From the NCBI GenBank assembly GCA_003184365.1, contig NKYR01000080.1, forward strand, positions 123,045 to 187,044: DNA of 64,000 nucleotides, given 5' to 3'. A model generated the notes under the pieces. The model searched no databases, was not told the origin of the DNA, and was given only the letters and a program-made list of their open reading frames with translations. Position 1 is the stretch's first letter; each line of letters opens with the position of its first letter. Shown here piece after piece: positions 55,151-64,000 of the stretch. A program made the position numbers and the translations under genes. This stretch comes from Evernia prunastri (lineage: Eukaryota > Ascomycota > Lecanoromycetes > Lecanorales > Parmeliaceae).

Positions 55151-56099
55151 GGCATGTAGACCGGATTCCCCTGCAAATTCAACCCTCCATTACCTAGCAT
55201 TCTGCCACAGGGTCAATTGAAACAGCTTGGAATTCATATGTGAGAATGAGTTGTGCGACAGACATCCCGACGAGTGATCGAATCCCCCGAATTCAGATCG
55301 TCGGCGCGGCATCCTTTCCGGCCTCCCATGCCTTCTTCCCTGCCTTCTCCCTTGCTCTTCCACCAACATCTCCCCACATATCCCGCCTCCCGCCACTTGT
55401 CCCCAAGACAAGCTGACGCGCCAACATGGCTACCGTTGGGAAACCGCCATTCGGATTCCCGACGAGCTCTAGATCGGCAAGCTGGGGGCGGAGGTCTACG
55501 CACCTTTGGGGTTGCTCGGGCGTTGTAATCTACCGATAGTCCTCGCTCGATTTGGGGCCTCGATGCTATATTTCACGTCCGAGAGGGTTTCGATGGAGTT
55601 TGATCTATGCGGCACTTGGAGACTCGGGAACCTCTCTGATAGAGTCGATGTTCGGGGGGAAGGGGGCGTCAACACCGCAAAAGAACAAAAAAAAAGCAAA
55701 AAGAAGCAAGAACAGGTTCCCAAGTTCAAGTTCTCAAAATTCCACTGTAGTTAGCGCTTCTGGTGGAACTTTTCGTATGGATTCCAGAATGGGACAAGAC
55801 AAGACGTTCAAAACCCATTCTTCCCCACACGCTCACGCGCCATTCCATTTGTTCTTACTGCTGCCCTCAAGCCTTCCAGCTTTTGGCGTTCGGACGCAGT
55901 TCACGTGAATGTCTTGCGTTGATATATGACCGTGACCCGAATCCTAGTGATAAAAGAATTGGAACACGAAACCATGAAGCAGAGATGTGGAGACGGATGC
56001 ACCCGTGGATTCAAGAGCGATAAATGAGTCGGTCAATATTGCGAAATATATTCCATCACACCATTCTATCAGAACCCGTCTAATTCTACAGCCGAGCTA
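55151..56099. other. Intergenic stretch of 0.95 kb between two gene ends
   Basis: The flanking genes both end here. Overlapping frames on both strands (about 55253-56023) have low-complexity Lys/Ser content (PQKNKKKAKRSKNR) but no recognised domain. No repeat or RNA gene seen. Confidence 0.45.
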
Positions 56100-59000
56100 C
56101 TAATCCCCCCCAGCCCTCTCCATCTTACCCGCCAGCTCGTCGATCTTCTTGAACGCATGGCTTTCGTACTGAGGCGGCAGGAGGAACGGACGCAGGTCGC
56201 TGCGGGGGTTTGAGATGATCAGCACCGGAGAGATAGGGGGCGAAACGGATGTTCTGGCATTCGGAACTTACAATCTGTTGTCGTCCGGCGAGTAGGACTC
56301 GGCGTGATACGCCGGGGTGAGCGTCGTCATCTTGAAGCGGTTGATGGCGTAGAAGTGGAAGAAGCGCTGGATGGTTCGGGGTGTTGTCAGCGGCTGTCTC
56401 TCCTCTTTCAATTCCATCCATCATAGGCTTTTCCCGGATGGATGATGCTTTGTGATTTGCGGGAAACAATCACTCACCTTGACCTTCGTGGCGACCTCGT
56501 CGGGCTTCATCTTCCCCTTCCACTCGTGCGCCAGTCGTTGGAACGTGCTGTACGGGCCGAGTTTCAACACCTTGCGGCAGATGCCGAAGGTCGATAGCTC
56601 GTCGTACGTCATGCCCATGTCGACTTCGTCGGCTTGCACGTAGTCGTTTGTGATGGGCTGTCATGGTCTCGGTGTCAGTCGTTGCTTCAAATAGCGGTGG
56701 CGTTTTGAGCTCTGGGACATGTGTATAGATTGAGAGAAAATTCGTTGTGAGGAAAGAGCAGAGGGGTTTTCGAAAGACTTTGGAAAAGACGACGTACCTC
56801 GAGCTCAGCGGTGGGGGTAGCGGTCAGGAAAGCTTCCAATATTGGGAGATCGAATTCTGTACGAGCCCACGATATAAACCGTTTTAGGTCATTCTTAGAT
56901 ATCGAACCAATCGGGTTGATGTCCGCGGACGAACAATCATATCTAGTGTAATATCCACGAAGAGCTCTGCCATTTTACTCTGTCAGCGCTCGAAGTGAGA
57001 TGGATTTGTATACAGAGCATAAGTATAAGACATTGAGAGATCCAATGCCACGTCATACAAAGGTGTGGGGTTCGATTTCCGCCGTGAGTTTTTAGAGCAG
57101 CATCAAGGACCGGGTCAATCTATTCGTGGGGTGCCCCATCACAAAAACGGAATGTGTACTACTCACTCGTCACAGTTCGCGCTGCCTAGGACCAACAGCC
57201 CACCTCCTTGTCTTCTCTGCCGGACCGTCGGTAGCAATTGACTAAACTCATAGGCAGTCACCATTCTTGTTCTAGCCTGGATATTCTGAACTGAACAGTT
57301 TGGGTATCAGTATTCCTCTTTGAATATAATTCTAGATTCAGAAAACATGCCTCGAGAGCCGGGAAAGATTCCGGCTCCCAAAACATGTCTGTAATTGGAA
57401 TAATGCATCAGAAAATATTACTGACGCGCGAGATTCTCTGCCTGAGTGCCTCCGTAAACTTTGAACTTAGGCTCGAATCCTGTGGCTTTGGTGAACGTAT
57501 TCTTCTGAGCGTTGAAGATGTCATCAATGTCGAGATCGGTGTGGTAGGAGCCAATCGACTTTGATAGCTCGTTGGCTCTGCTCCTCGTTTCTTTTGAAGA
57601 CTGTGTTGCCATACCCATGTACAGAGTATGGAATGTGTTGTGACATAGATCCTGAGCGCTCTTGGGCATCCAGCCTTCTTTTTCGTACGCACCGGCAATC
57701 CTCTTGACGTCTTGAATGACTTGCTCGTTCCCATCTTCGACGGCTTGCATGACGATGCGGCACATGGAGAAGACGATGACTGCGGTAGCGCATGAATCGA
57801 TACCTCCGCTTAGGGGGACTGAACAGTTTCGCAGTCAGTATTAATCTTCTAGGTGGTCCCAGAGCTAGAAGACATGTTTGAGGAGCCGGAAAAAGGTTTC
57901 CGGCTCCCAAAACATGAACAGAAGGGAATGATGGGTAAGAAAAGACATTACCAAGAAATCCAGCAAGCTTTGATCGGCGTAAATAGTCCCATAACCTATT
58001 CTCATTAATTGAAACTAAATAAGTGACTTGGGTAAAAACTAACCAGCACGCTGGACCCATTGCAATTTCCTCCTCAGGCAGGTGGTATTTGACCTCGCGC
58101 GGTACCGATGGGCCGAGGTTGGGGTTCAGATCGTCGCTTTCGGAAGTCAGGCTGAAAGAAGTCTCGATTCGCTGGTATTCTGGGGATCGGACCGCTTGCA
58201 ATCCCCGGCTGGGAGCATAGCGAAACGCCCTGACCTCTTCCAAGTCAACTGTGGCTGTGACGACTTCCACGTCGTCTAAGGAGAATTGAGATCCTTGAGC
58301 AACGACATGACCGTTAACCACCACCATGCTGCAGCCGTCGTAATAGAGTCGCTCTCCGCCGCCTCCTATTCATGATCAGCTTCAAAGACTGACTTTAGAC
58401 AACTTATCACAAGACTGCGAACCTTTGAGATTCGAATATAGATATATTCCTCCGCTTTTCCGCGTAGCCTCGAGAATAAGGGAGACACGTTGATCAAGTT
58501 TTCTTAAGTTGTGATGTGACCCTGAACTATTTGTGAATATCTCAACGCCATTAAGGCCCATATGCACATGAGGTCCATCAGGCGTAAACAGTTCCTCGCA
58601 CGTCTCTGCACCCACGCACCTGCCAGGTCCATCAAGTCAGACTGGTGACTGTCCCACAAAGCAGATGCGGGCACTCACTCACGTATCAGGGGTTGAGATG
58701 ACCGCATCTCCAAATGGGACTTTTACAACGCCACCTTGGAGCTTCTGGATAATACGTGGAAGGTAGTATTCCTCTACATGCCTTGGCCGCTCCCACGGTG
58801 TGAAATATCGCATTTCGCGATAGTTGCCGTCGTTCGCCAGCCATATTTTGGGGCGTATGAGCAATATCTTAGAGTTAATCGCGAGTACCCTGCAATTGAA
58901 TCGAAGATTTCTGTGTATGACGGGCATCCCTATGTCCTGGAACCTGTCAGACGAAGTAGACTTGACAAGCTGAGGGGGTTGCGGCAAGTCATGCTTTCAA

Positions 59001-59431
59001 CTAATGGATATTTGGACATTGAAGCCCTGAGACAAGAGGATGGAGAAATGTGGGTGAGTATGAAGACATACCAGGAATATACCATGACACTCCGTGTCCG
59101 CGAGAATGCGTGCCAACATTTCCCAGGAGTGGAGATAAACATCATTCTCCAGAAACGTATCAAGGCAGTCATAACCAGGGATTTCAAGTTCCGGTCCCAC
59201 CCTTAGTTTGGCTCCAGCCTGCTTTGCACGCTTGATAGACTCGATAATCCGGGCAGTGTTACCCTCCCTAAGTAACTTTAGTAATCGGTCCCTCCGAGTG
59301 TTTTCAGGCTTGTTACCAGTCAAGCGCCCACTGATTCAAGCTGCAGGTGCTAAAGAGAGGTCACTTAGTCTACATCCAAATGGACTCGGTAGCTGATGAG
59401 TATCTTACGCAACCGTAACGAGGTGACCCAT
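56100..59431 (-). CDS. QNS1: Glutamine-dependent NAD+ synthetase
   Basis: Thirteen exons read 59431-59409, 59349-59317, 59267-59072, 58936-58683, 58619-58423, 58365-58044, 57995-57952, 57818-57426, 57290-57167, 56966-56798, 56657-56478, 56366-56272 and 56199-56100. They give 709 residues, close to the yeast 714. Qns1 makes NAD+ from nicotinate adenine dinucleotide, ATP and glutamine. The N-terminal nitrilase-type amidotransferase starts MGHLVTVATCSLNQWALDWE, with Glu45 (RVGPELEIPGYDC) and the nucleophile Cys176 (GAETCEELF). The synthetase half begins WLWDYLRRSKLAGFLVPLSG with the SGGIDS loop (360-365), then GTQAENLALQNIQAR, LGSANCDEALRGYYTRYDCS and INPIGSISK. It ends DDNRFDLRPFLLPPQY. All joins keep frame with GT-AG sites. 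Introns 7 and 8 share a hairpin family (separate entries). Confidence 0.95.
57291..57425 (-). repeat. QNS1 intron 8, introner-like copy 2
   Basis: This 135-base intron contains at 57346-57387 the sense-strand block CATGTTTTGGGAGCCGGAA, a short loop, CCGGCTC and a second CATG, closely matching intron 7. Near its end it shares AATACTGA and the final AAACTGTTCAG. Length is within two bases of intron 7. The exons on either side are unrelated, so the similarity belongs to the introns. Donor is GTCAGT. Confidence 0.8.
57819..57951 (-). repeat. QNS1 intron 7, introner-like copy 1
   Basis: This 133-base intron contains, at 57873-57916, a near-perfect 44-base palindrome: CATGTTT, GGAGCCGGAAA, a four-base loop, then the matching arms. 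Only one 2x2 internal loop interrupts 18 base pairs. Its sense-strand 3' end reads AATACTGACTGCG followed by AAACTGTTCAG. The same hairpin core and 3' end recur in intron 8. Confidence 0.8.
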
Positions 59432-61508
59432 GGTACTTTGGGCAAAGACTGTAGAAGTTGTTTCTCTAAATTGATTTGAAGCGAGGCAGTCACGAATGAA
59501 GGTCTCAAGTGTGATGTCGGGGCTTTCTAAATTGCTTTTGCAGGTTGGTAGCTCACAAGTCGATAAATTACAGGTTAAATACGTTATGTAAAAAACTGCA
59601 ATACCTTAATATCCGACAGATCCGGGGGGGGGGAGGGTTGCCGCCCCAAAAGTTCTCCCTAAACCCACGCTGGCCCGAAGCTGTGAACCCGAAGAAGTTG
59701 AACAGACTTTGTTATATCATTATATGCATTCATTGATATAGATTCGAATCCAAAAACTCTTGAAGTATTAGAATCAAGATTTTATGCTCTATAATTATCT
59801 CTTTTCACTTATCCCTAAATACTGCGAGTAGGGTAAAGTACGAGTACACCAATGCGTTTGAGTACGGGATACATAAATTATTGTGCTGCGGAAGCATTTG
59901 GGTCGTATACTGCTATAGCCTCCTGCTCGGACTCTGATATTGGACTTCAAAGAGATGGGTATTCGCTGGAGCAAGCCGCCGGCTATGATGCTGTTGAAGC
60001 ACCACATGAAGGCCTTAATGACCATTCAGTCTGGTGCTGATGCCGACATGATGATTGAGACGCCATTGACCCCTGATCTCCATGACAGACTTGGATGGTA
60101 TTGAATGCTTCAGCACGAGGGAGTCGCGGTAGGCCTTACGAGTATCGCAATCTAGTTGGTAGCCTTATTTCCCCTATTTCTGCGGATCCTGCTAGAGAAT
60201 AGTGACTACCTTACCTTGGAGATACTCAGTAGTCACGGATGGATTTCCATGCAACTCTGAATACCTAAGGTAAAGTAGAGAACATGGAGATCTAATGAGG
60301 ACCTTGGCTCGCTTGGTAGCATGAAGAGATGGCGGCGCACGAACTGGTTCGCGAAGGACATATCATCCTACAGTAAAAGATTAAACTAATCTTACGTCCT
60401 GTTAGAAAGATTTGACTTGATGCCAGATTGCCAAGATCGATCTTGGCAACGGACCTGCATACACCGGCTGGGCTGCATAAGTACTTAAGTAAAGTACAAC
60501 GGCCATGCTCGGCAAACTCGTACTCCCTTTTATCATAAGACAACCTCACCTCATCCTCACTTTCTCACCTTTGATCAATAATAAATAATAATTAGGAATA
60601 ATGTTGTTATCGTGTCAGCAGCGAAGTGCATCCTTTTCGGCAACTCTTTCTCACTCGTACAGGCTACCGGCAAGTTTCAGCTTCGTCGCTACCAATTGCC
60701 CCGCCAAAAGCAATATTGCTCTAAGCCCCGAGGATGCCCAGAGTTCAGGCAAACGGCTTCGGTGACCGTATTGGCATTCGGATGCTCATCAGTTATTTGC
60801 CTATTAATATTATTCTGACAATCAATTAGGTAGGTCAGATCAAAAGGCATCATGAACCTCCGAATGGGGTTACTTCTTTCTGATGGTTTTTAATGGATTT
60901 GCGTTCGCCCGAGGCGAGTTTGCGCCGTTGCGGCACCGTTGAAGCTGAGGATACTCTACCCTTTTACTGACGAGTCGTGTGACCTTTATCGCAATATAAT
61001 CAGAGGGCATGCAACCAGTCTCATCCTTCTCTCATAATCATTGTTTCGTACTCTGCTCCTATATTCTGTAATCTCAGTGCTACGTACTACTCTTTCTGAC
61101 TATGTGAGAATTGTTCGCTTCTAAGAGTTGTAGCCGAAAAACCAAAAATAAATAATAAGCGGGCCTTGGGAGAGATGAAGGATGCCGATTAGGCTCGAGG
61201 CTAGTGATGGAGTGTTCGAGCCTGCGCGGCTCCTGTCACGAAATGCGACGCAAGCCTATCCTCTCCTGATTGGTAGGAATATCTCCTCATCCGAGTTTCA
61301 AGGGGCAACAGGGGTTCCTCGGCTGCGAATCTTCACATGGAGGCGGCGGAGGCGTCGTAATCCTTCTGTTCGACTTGTTCCTAGTTCGAACAAGGCACTT
61401 TACTTCCTTCCTTATCTCATCAATAATTTATTCTCATTTTCTCTTCATGGCTTTGCGCATATATACTCGGTCTTTCTACTTCCCACATAGTAGTCATCGC
61501 CCACCGTC
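59432..61508. other. Intergenic stretch of 2.1 kb upstream of QNS1 and the DUF3431 gene
   Basis: Divergent promoters lie at each end. The sequence is AT-rich with a run of G at 59625-59634. Short frames (about 60612-60818, 61182-61490) have no recognisable domain. No RNA gene or clear repeat was found. Confidence 0.45.
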
Positions 61509-62453
61509 ATGATACCTCTCTTCACTTCCCCTGTCGCCCGGTTGGGCCTTGCTATCCTGTCTTGCGTTGTCTTTATTCACATGTGCATTCTTCCCCCCTC
61601 TCCGCAAGAGCAGCATCCAAAGCAGCCACAGTTCCAACTGGTTATCTCTCACTACAACGAAAATCTCTTCAAAGTGAAGGAATGGATAAACGCCTTGCGC
61701 GAGATGCCATACGTGAAAGAGCTCGGGTCAACCGTCACAGTGTACACGAAGAACAAGCACGCCAACCTCGATCAAATCAAGGAACTCTTGGATGCAGCAG
61801 AAGTCATCCGCCTCCCAAACGTTGGTAGAGAGCAAGGAACATATATGCACCACATCAACAAGACCTACGATCACCTATACCCCTACACCATGTTCACCCA
61901 GGCCGGAATCACTGGTCTCAACGACACCGGCAACATCTCCCGCCCTTTCGCAGATTGGCTCGACGACTCCCTCCGCTACAAATTCACCAACGAAACCAAA
62001 TTCTTCAACCTCCAACAAGGCGGCGAACCCCTCTTCTGCGTTTGCGGCAGCTGCCAAACCGGCTATTACCCCCTCCTTCCGCAACTCCAAGCCCTTTTCG
62101 ACAACAAAATCTGTGACTCCACCGACAGACAGTCAATCTCCTGGCTCGGGCAGTTCATTGTGGCGAGAGAAAAAGTAATTGCGAGACCAAGGCGGATATA
62201 TGAATACATCGGCAGTCTGCTGGATGCGCCGGAGGGTCATTGGATACATGAAGAGCAGGAGCCCGCGGAGTTGAAGGAGGGGATTGGGGGGAGCACGCCT
62301 GATACTCCGCTCTTTGGACACACGGTGGAGAGGATATGGCCGATGCTGTTCAGTTGCAGCAATGAGCCGGAAATGGAGGGGTGCATGGGCAGTTGGAGTC
62401 CGATGCCTGGGCAGACGAAGAAGGATGGGAAGCTAGGAGAGCTGTCGGTGTGA
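61509..62453 (+). CDS. DUF3431 domain protein, type II membrane anchored
   Basis: Single exon, 314 residues. The N terminus has one hydrophobic anchor (LGLAILSCVVFIHMCILP) after a short basic head, suggesting a Golgi or secretory type II protein. DUF3431 follows: QLVISHYNENLFKVKEWIN, STVTVYTKNKHANLDQIKEL, IRLPNVGREQGTYMHHINKT and YDHLYPYTMFTQAGI. The domain is glycosyltransferase-like in pattern, but its reaction is not established. Several cysteines (FCVCGSCQTGYYP, ICDSTDR, LFSCSNEPEMEGCMGSW) could form disulfides in a secretory lumen. The C-terminal part, with GHTVERIWPMLFSCSNEP, is typical of fungal members. N-glycosylation sequons are visible (NKT, NDT, NIS, NET). Confidence 0.9.
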   Translation: MIPLFTSPVARLGLAILSCVVFIHMCILPPSPQEQHPKQPQFQLVISHYNENLFKVKEWINALREMPYVKELGSTVTVYTKNKHANLDQIKELLDAAEVIRLPNVGREQGTYMHHINKTYDHLYPYTMFTQAGITGLNDTGNISRPFADWLDDSLRYKFTNETKFFNLQQGGEPLFCVCGSCQTGYYPLLPQLQALFDNKICDSTDRQSISWLGQFIVAREKVIARPRRIYEYIGSLLDAPEGHWIHEEQEPAELKEGIGGSTPDTPLFGHTVERIWPMLFSCSNEPEMEGCMGSWSPMPGQTKKDGKLGELSV

Positions 62454-63168
62454 AGGGGAAAACATCTATAACACTCATACATCGACGACGCCAGAAGTCA
62501 AATGACCAAGAGGCAGGGAAATTGATCCGGCCGCCGTCCGTCCTGGGAGGATATGCTCGACGAGGCAGGCCCTTCGCCGCTGAGCATCTCCAGACGGAAG
62601 TAGTAATGGGGTAACGAGACCGGGTTGCCACGTCGGTCTACAATAGTTGGACCGCTGCAGCCGGCCAACAGCTGGATACGGCCGGCGGACGATGCCATCT
62701 CGGTGGCGATACCTCAGTCCGTAGTGCTGCCAAGGGGACTGGGGGGAGAGAGGTCCAAGAGGCTCGGAACCGTTGATATCCCCAACCAGAGCAAGGAACG
62801 GCGAACGTCTTGGAGAGAGTGCCCAGTGAAACGGGCCTGGATATGAATTTGGATTTGTGGCAGCACAAGGATCCGTGCGAGGGTGGATGGAGGGAATTGA
62901 CGCTGCAAGGTCTCTACTACCATGTCGCACCATTATAGTTGGAAGATTCAGAAAGAGTAGATAGGTAGCTTGGCGCAACAACGCCAATCTTCACCAACGA
63001 GTTCCGTATGAATCTTTCCAACCCATGATTTTGTATCGCAGACGTGTGTATTATAAGGTCTCGCGGCTTTTTTTGCGAGGGATGACTGTTGCATGGATTT
63101 TGTGTGAATCTACAGTAGGAAATAACAGGAGGTAAGATACCCACCCGTGAAGAGCCCCCTGGCGCCCC
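62454..63168. other. Intergenic stretch between DUF3431 gene and retroelement
   Basis: Overlapping minus-strand frames at 62475-62987 read partly like protein (RIQLLAGCSGPTIVDRRGNP at 62498-62698) but break into different frames and match no family I know. This may be a decayed gene. No RNA gene seen. Confidence 0.4.
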
Positions 63169-63891
63169 TGATTGATTGATTGATTGATTTGATTGATTGA
63201 TTATGTCATACTACCCTGAAGTTAGTCCCTTAGTGGGCCAACTATGCGAGATTACATAATCCATCTACCAGCCAATCCAGCCAATCATATTGCCCCACTA
63301 GCAAAAGTGAGGCTATACAAATCGGTGTGGATCCACTTGCTGCCTCATTGCATGCATCCTTGTGGGGGGGTACCCTACTACGCTGGGGCCCCCCACATCG
63401 TGGCCGCGTCCTGCTTGTTGATATCATGCCTCTACGAATCCTTCTTCTTGTTCTTCATCGAGGGCTCGAAATTGCCCAATGAGCCCAGTATTCCATATAA
63501 AATTCGCCGCCATGGAGGCGTAGCGAGGTGTTGTCAGCATATCTTCGTGAGTTATCACCCCCCCTTGCACCTTCCTCCTTTCCGCTGCCCAAAGCCTACT
63601 CCTCTGCTTTGCATACAGCCTACATTCGTGTAGTAGGTGGCGGGCGGTCTGTCTAGCCCGCCCACATTCGCATTTGTCGTTATCGGTGTCTGGTACCCTC
63701 CTGTCGAATAGGAAGGCCCTGAGACCGATCTTTTCGGTCCGTATTTGTGTGATCAGTGACGTCTTAGCACGTTTAACTCTAGCATGCAATCGCATGGTTT
63801 TGTTGGACGGTATGGGTTGAATCTTCCTCAGAGCATTACCGCGTGTTTCCCTGGCCCATTCTTTGGCCCATTGTTGATAGGCGTGTTTTCT
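63169..63891 (-). mobile_element. 3' end of a LINE-type (Tad-like) retrotransposon
   Basis: A minus-strand frame open from the N at 63892 down to the stop at 63424 encodes the C terminus of a non-LTR reverse transcriptase polyprotein: YQQWAKEWARETRGNALRKI, RTEKIGLRAFLFDRRVPD, then the zinc-knuckle-like KCECGRARQTARHLLHEC. That cysteine/histidine cluster after an RNase H region is standard in fungal Tad-type elements. The 3' untranslated part runs to an (AATC)n tail on the sense strand at about 63169-63203, as expected for the 3' terminus. The element is cut at its 5' side by the gap. Confidence 0.8.
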
Positions 63892-63895
63892 NAGT

Positions 63896-64000
63896 TTGAT
63901 TGATTTGATTGATTGATTATGTCATACTACCCTGAAGTTAGTCCCTTAGTGGGCCAACTATGCGAGATTACATAATCCATCTACCAGCCAATCCAGCCAA
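63896..64000 (-). repeat. Second copy of the LINE 3' end, abutting a one-base gap
   Basis: These 105 bases are identical to 63180-63284, including part of the GATT-repeat tail. They start four bases after the single N at 63892 and run off the window. This is either a second element in the same orientation, head to tail, or the same locus duplicated across an unresolved join. Confidence 0.85.

Noticed and set aside
57060..57085. B-box-like GGGGTTCGATTTCC in QNS1 intron 9 suggesting a tRNA
   Set aside because: The box has an extra T, and no acceptor, D or anticodon arm can be built around it.
57418..57430. Apparent non-canonical intron boundary in QNS1, where the exon seems to end CAG followed by TAAT
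   Set aside because: Moving the donor five bases upstream to GTCAGT and using the first of two TTCAG acceptors keeps frame and restores the conserved NLALQNIQAR, so splicing is canonical.
62498..62698. Minus-strand frame starting MASSAGRIQLLAGCSG
   Set aside because: Looks protein-like but is short, overlaps two other open frames and matches nothing I know.

Overview
The window is nuclear DNA of a filamentous ascomycete (Pezizomycotina). Genes carry short GT-AG introns of about 50 to 200 bases, often with a CTAAC or CTGAC branch site. The families present are fungal ones: HapX with its CCAAT-complex-binding motif, Ugo1, Mim1, a fungal-type COG2, and a fungal rhodopsin-domain membrane protein. 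I cannot fix the class or genus from sequence alone. I rebuilt the gene models by hand from splice signals and reading frame. Nineteen recognised genes have closed models, the first gene is cut by the left edge, and one multi-exon gene near 53.7 kb is only approximate.

Layout. 1-29.6 kb is a dense housekeeping block: UGO1 (5' cut off), RRP15, SRP54, TAF11, a ferroportin-like transporter, a rhodopsin-domain protein, an anion:cation-symporter-type MFS transporter, COG2, mitochondrial ribosomal L1, glutamyl-tRNA synthetase, TAF6, SPO11, a UBC7-type E2, a mitochondrial scramblase and SDHC. 29.6-37.7 kb is gene-poor, with a possible decayed gene near 36.1-37.4 kb. 37.7-46.8 kb holds CFD1, SHP1, MIM1 and OXA1, interrupted by about 3.9 kb containing a long inverted-repeat element. 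49-52 kb holds hapX and a short-chain dehydrogenase. 52.4-55.2 kb has microsatellite DNA around an assembly gap, a TA-flanked MITE and a secreted metallopeptidase-like gene. 56.1-59.4 kb is a 13-exon NAD+ synthetase gene (QNS1). 61.5-62.5 kb is a DUF3431 membrane protein. The right edge is the 3' end of a LINE-type retroelement beside a second assembly gap.

Shared themes. Many products act in mitochondria: Ugo1 (fusion), L1 (translation), scramblase, SdhC (complex II), Mim1 (outer-membrane biogenesis) and Oxa1 (inner-membrane insertion). Iron is a second thread: HapX (iron-starvation regulator), the ferroportin-like transporter, Cfd1 (cytosolic Fe-S assembly) and SdhC. Two TFIID subunits (Taf11, Taf6) lie about 15 kb apart. 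Nothing suggests a secondary-metabolite cluster.

The most unusual observations are two introns of QNS1 that share a near-palindromic hairpin and the same 3' end, like introner-like elements; an acidic C-terminal tail on Spo11 made of about four degenerate repeats; a GATA palindrome containing a perfect SreA/Fep1-type site upstream of hapX; three unrelated inverted-repeat elements; and two gap-associated sequence duplications that may be assembly artefacts.
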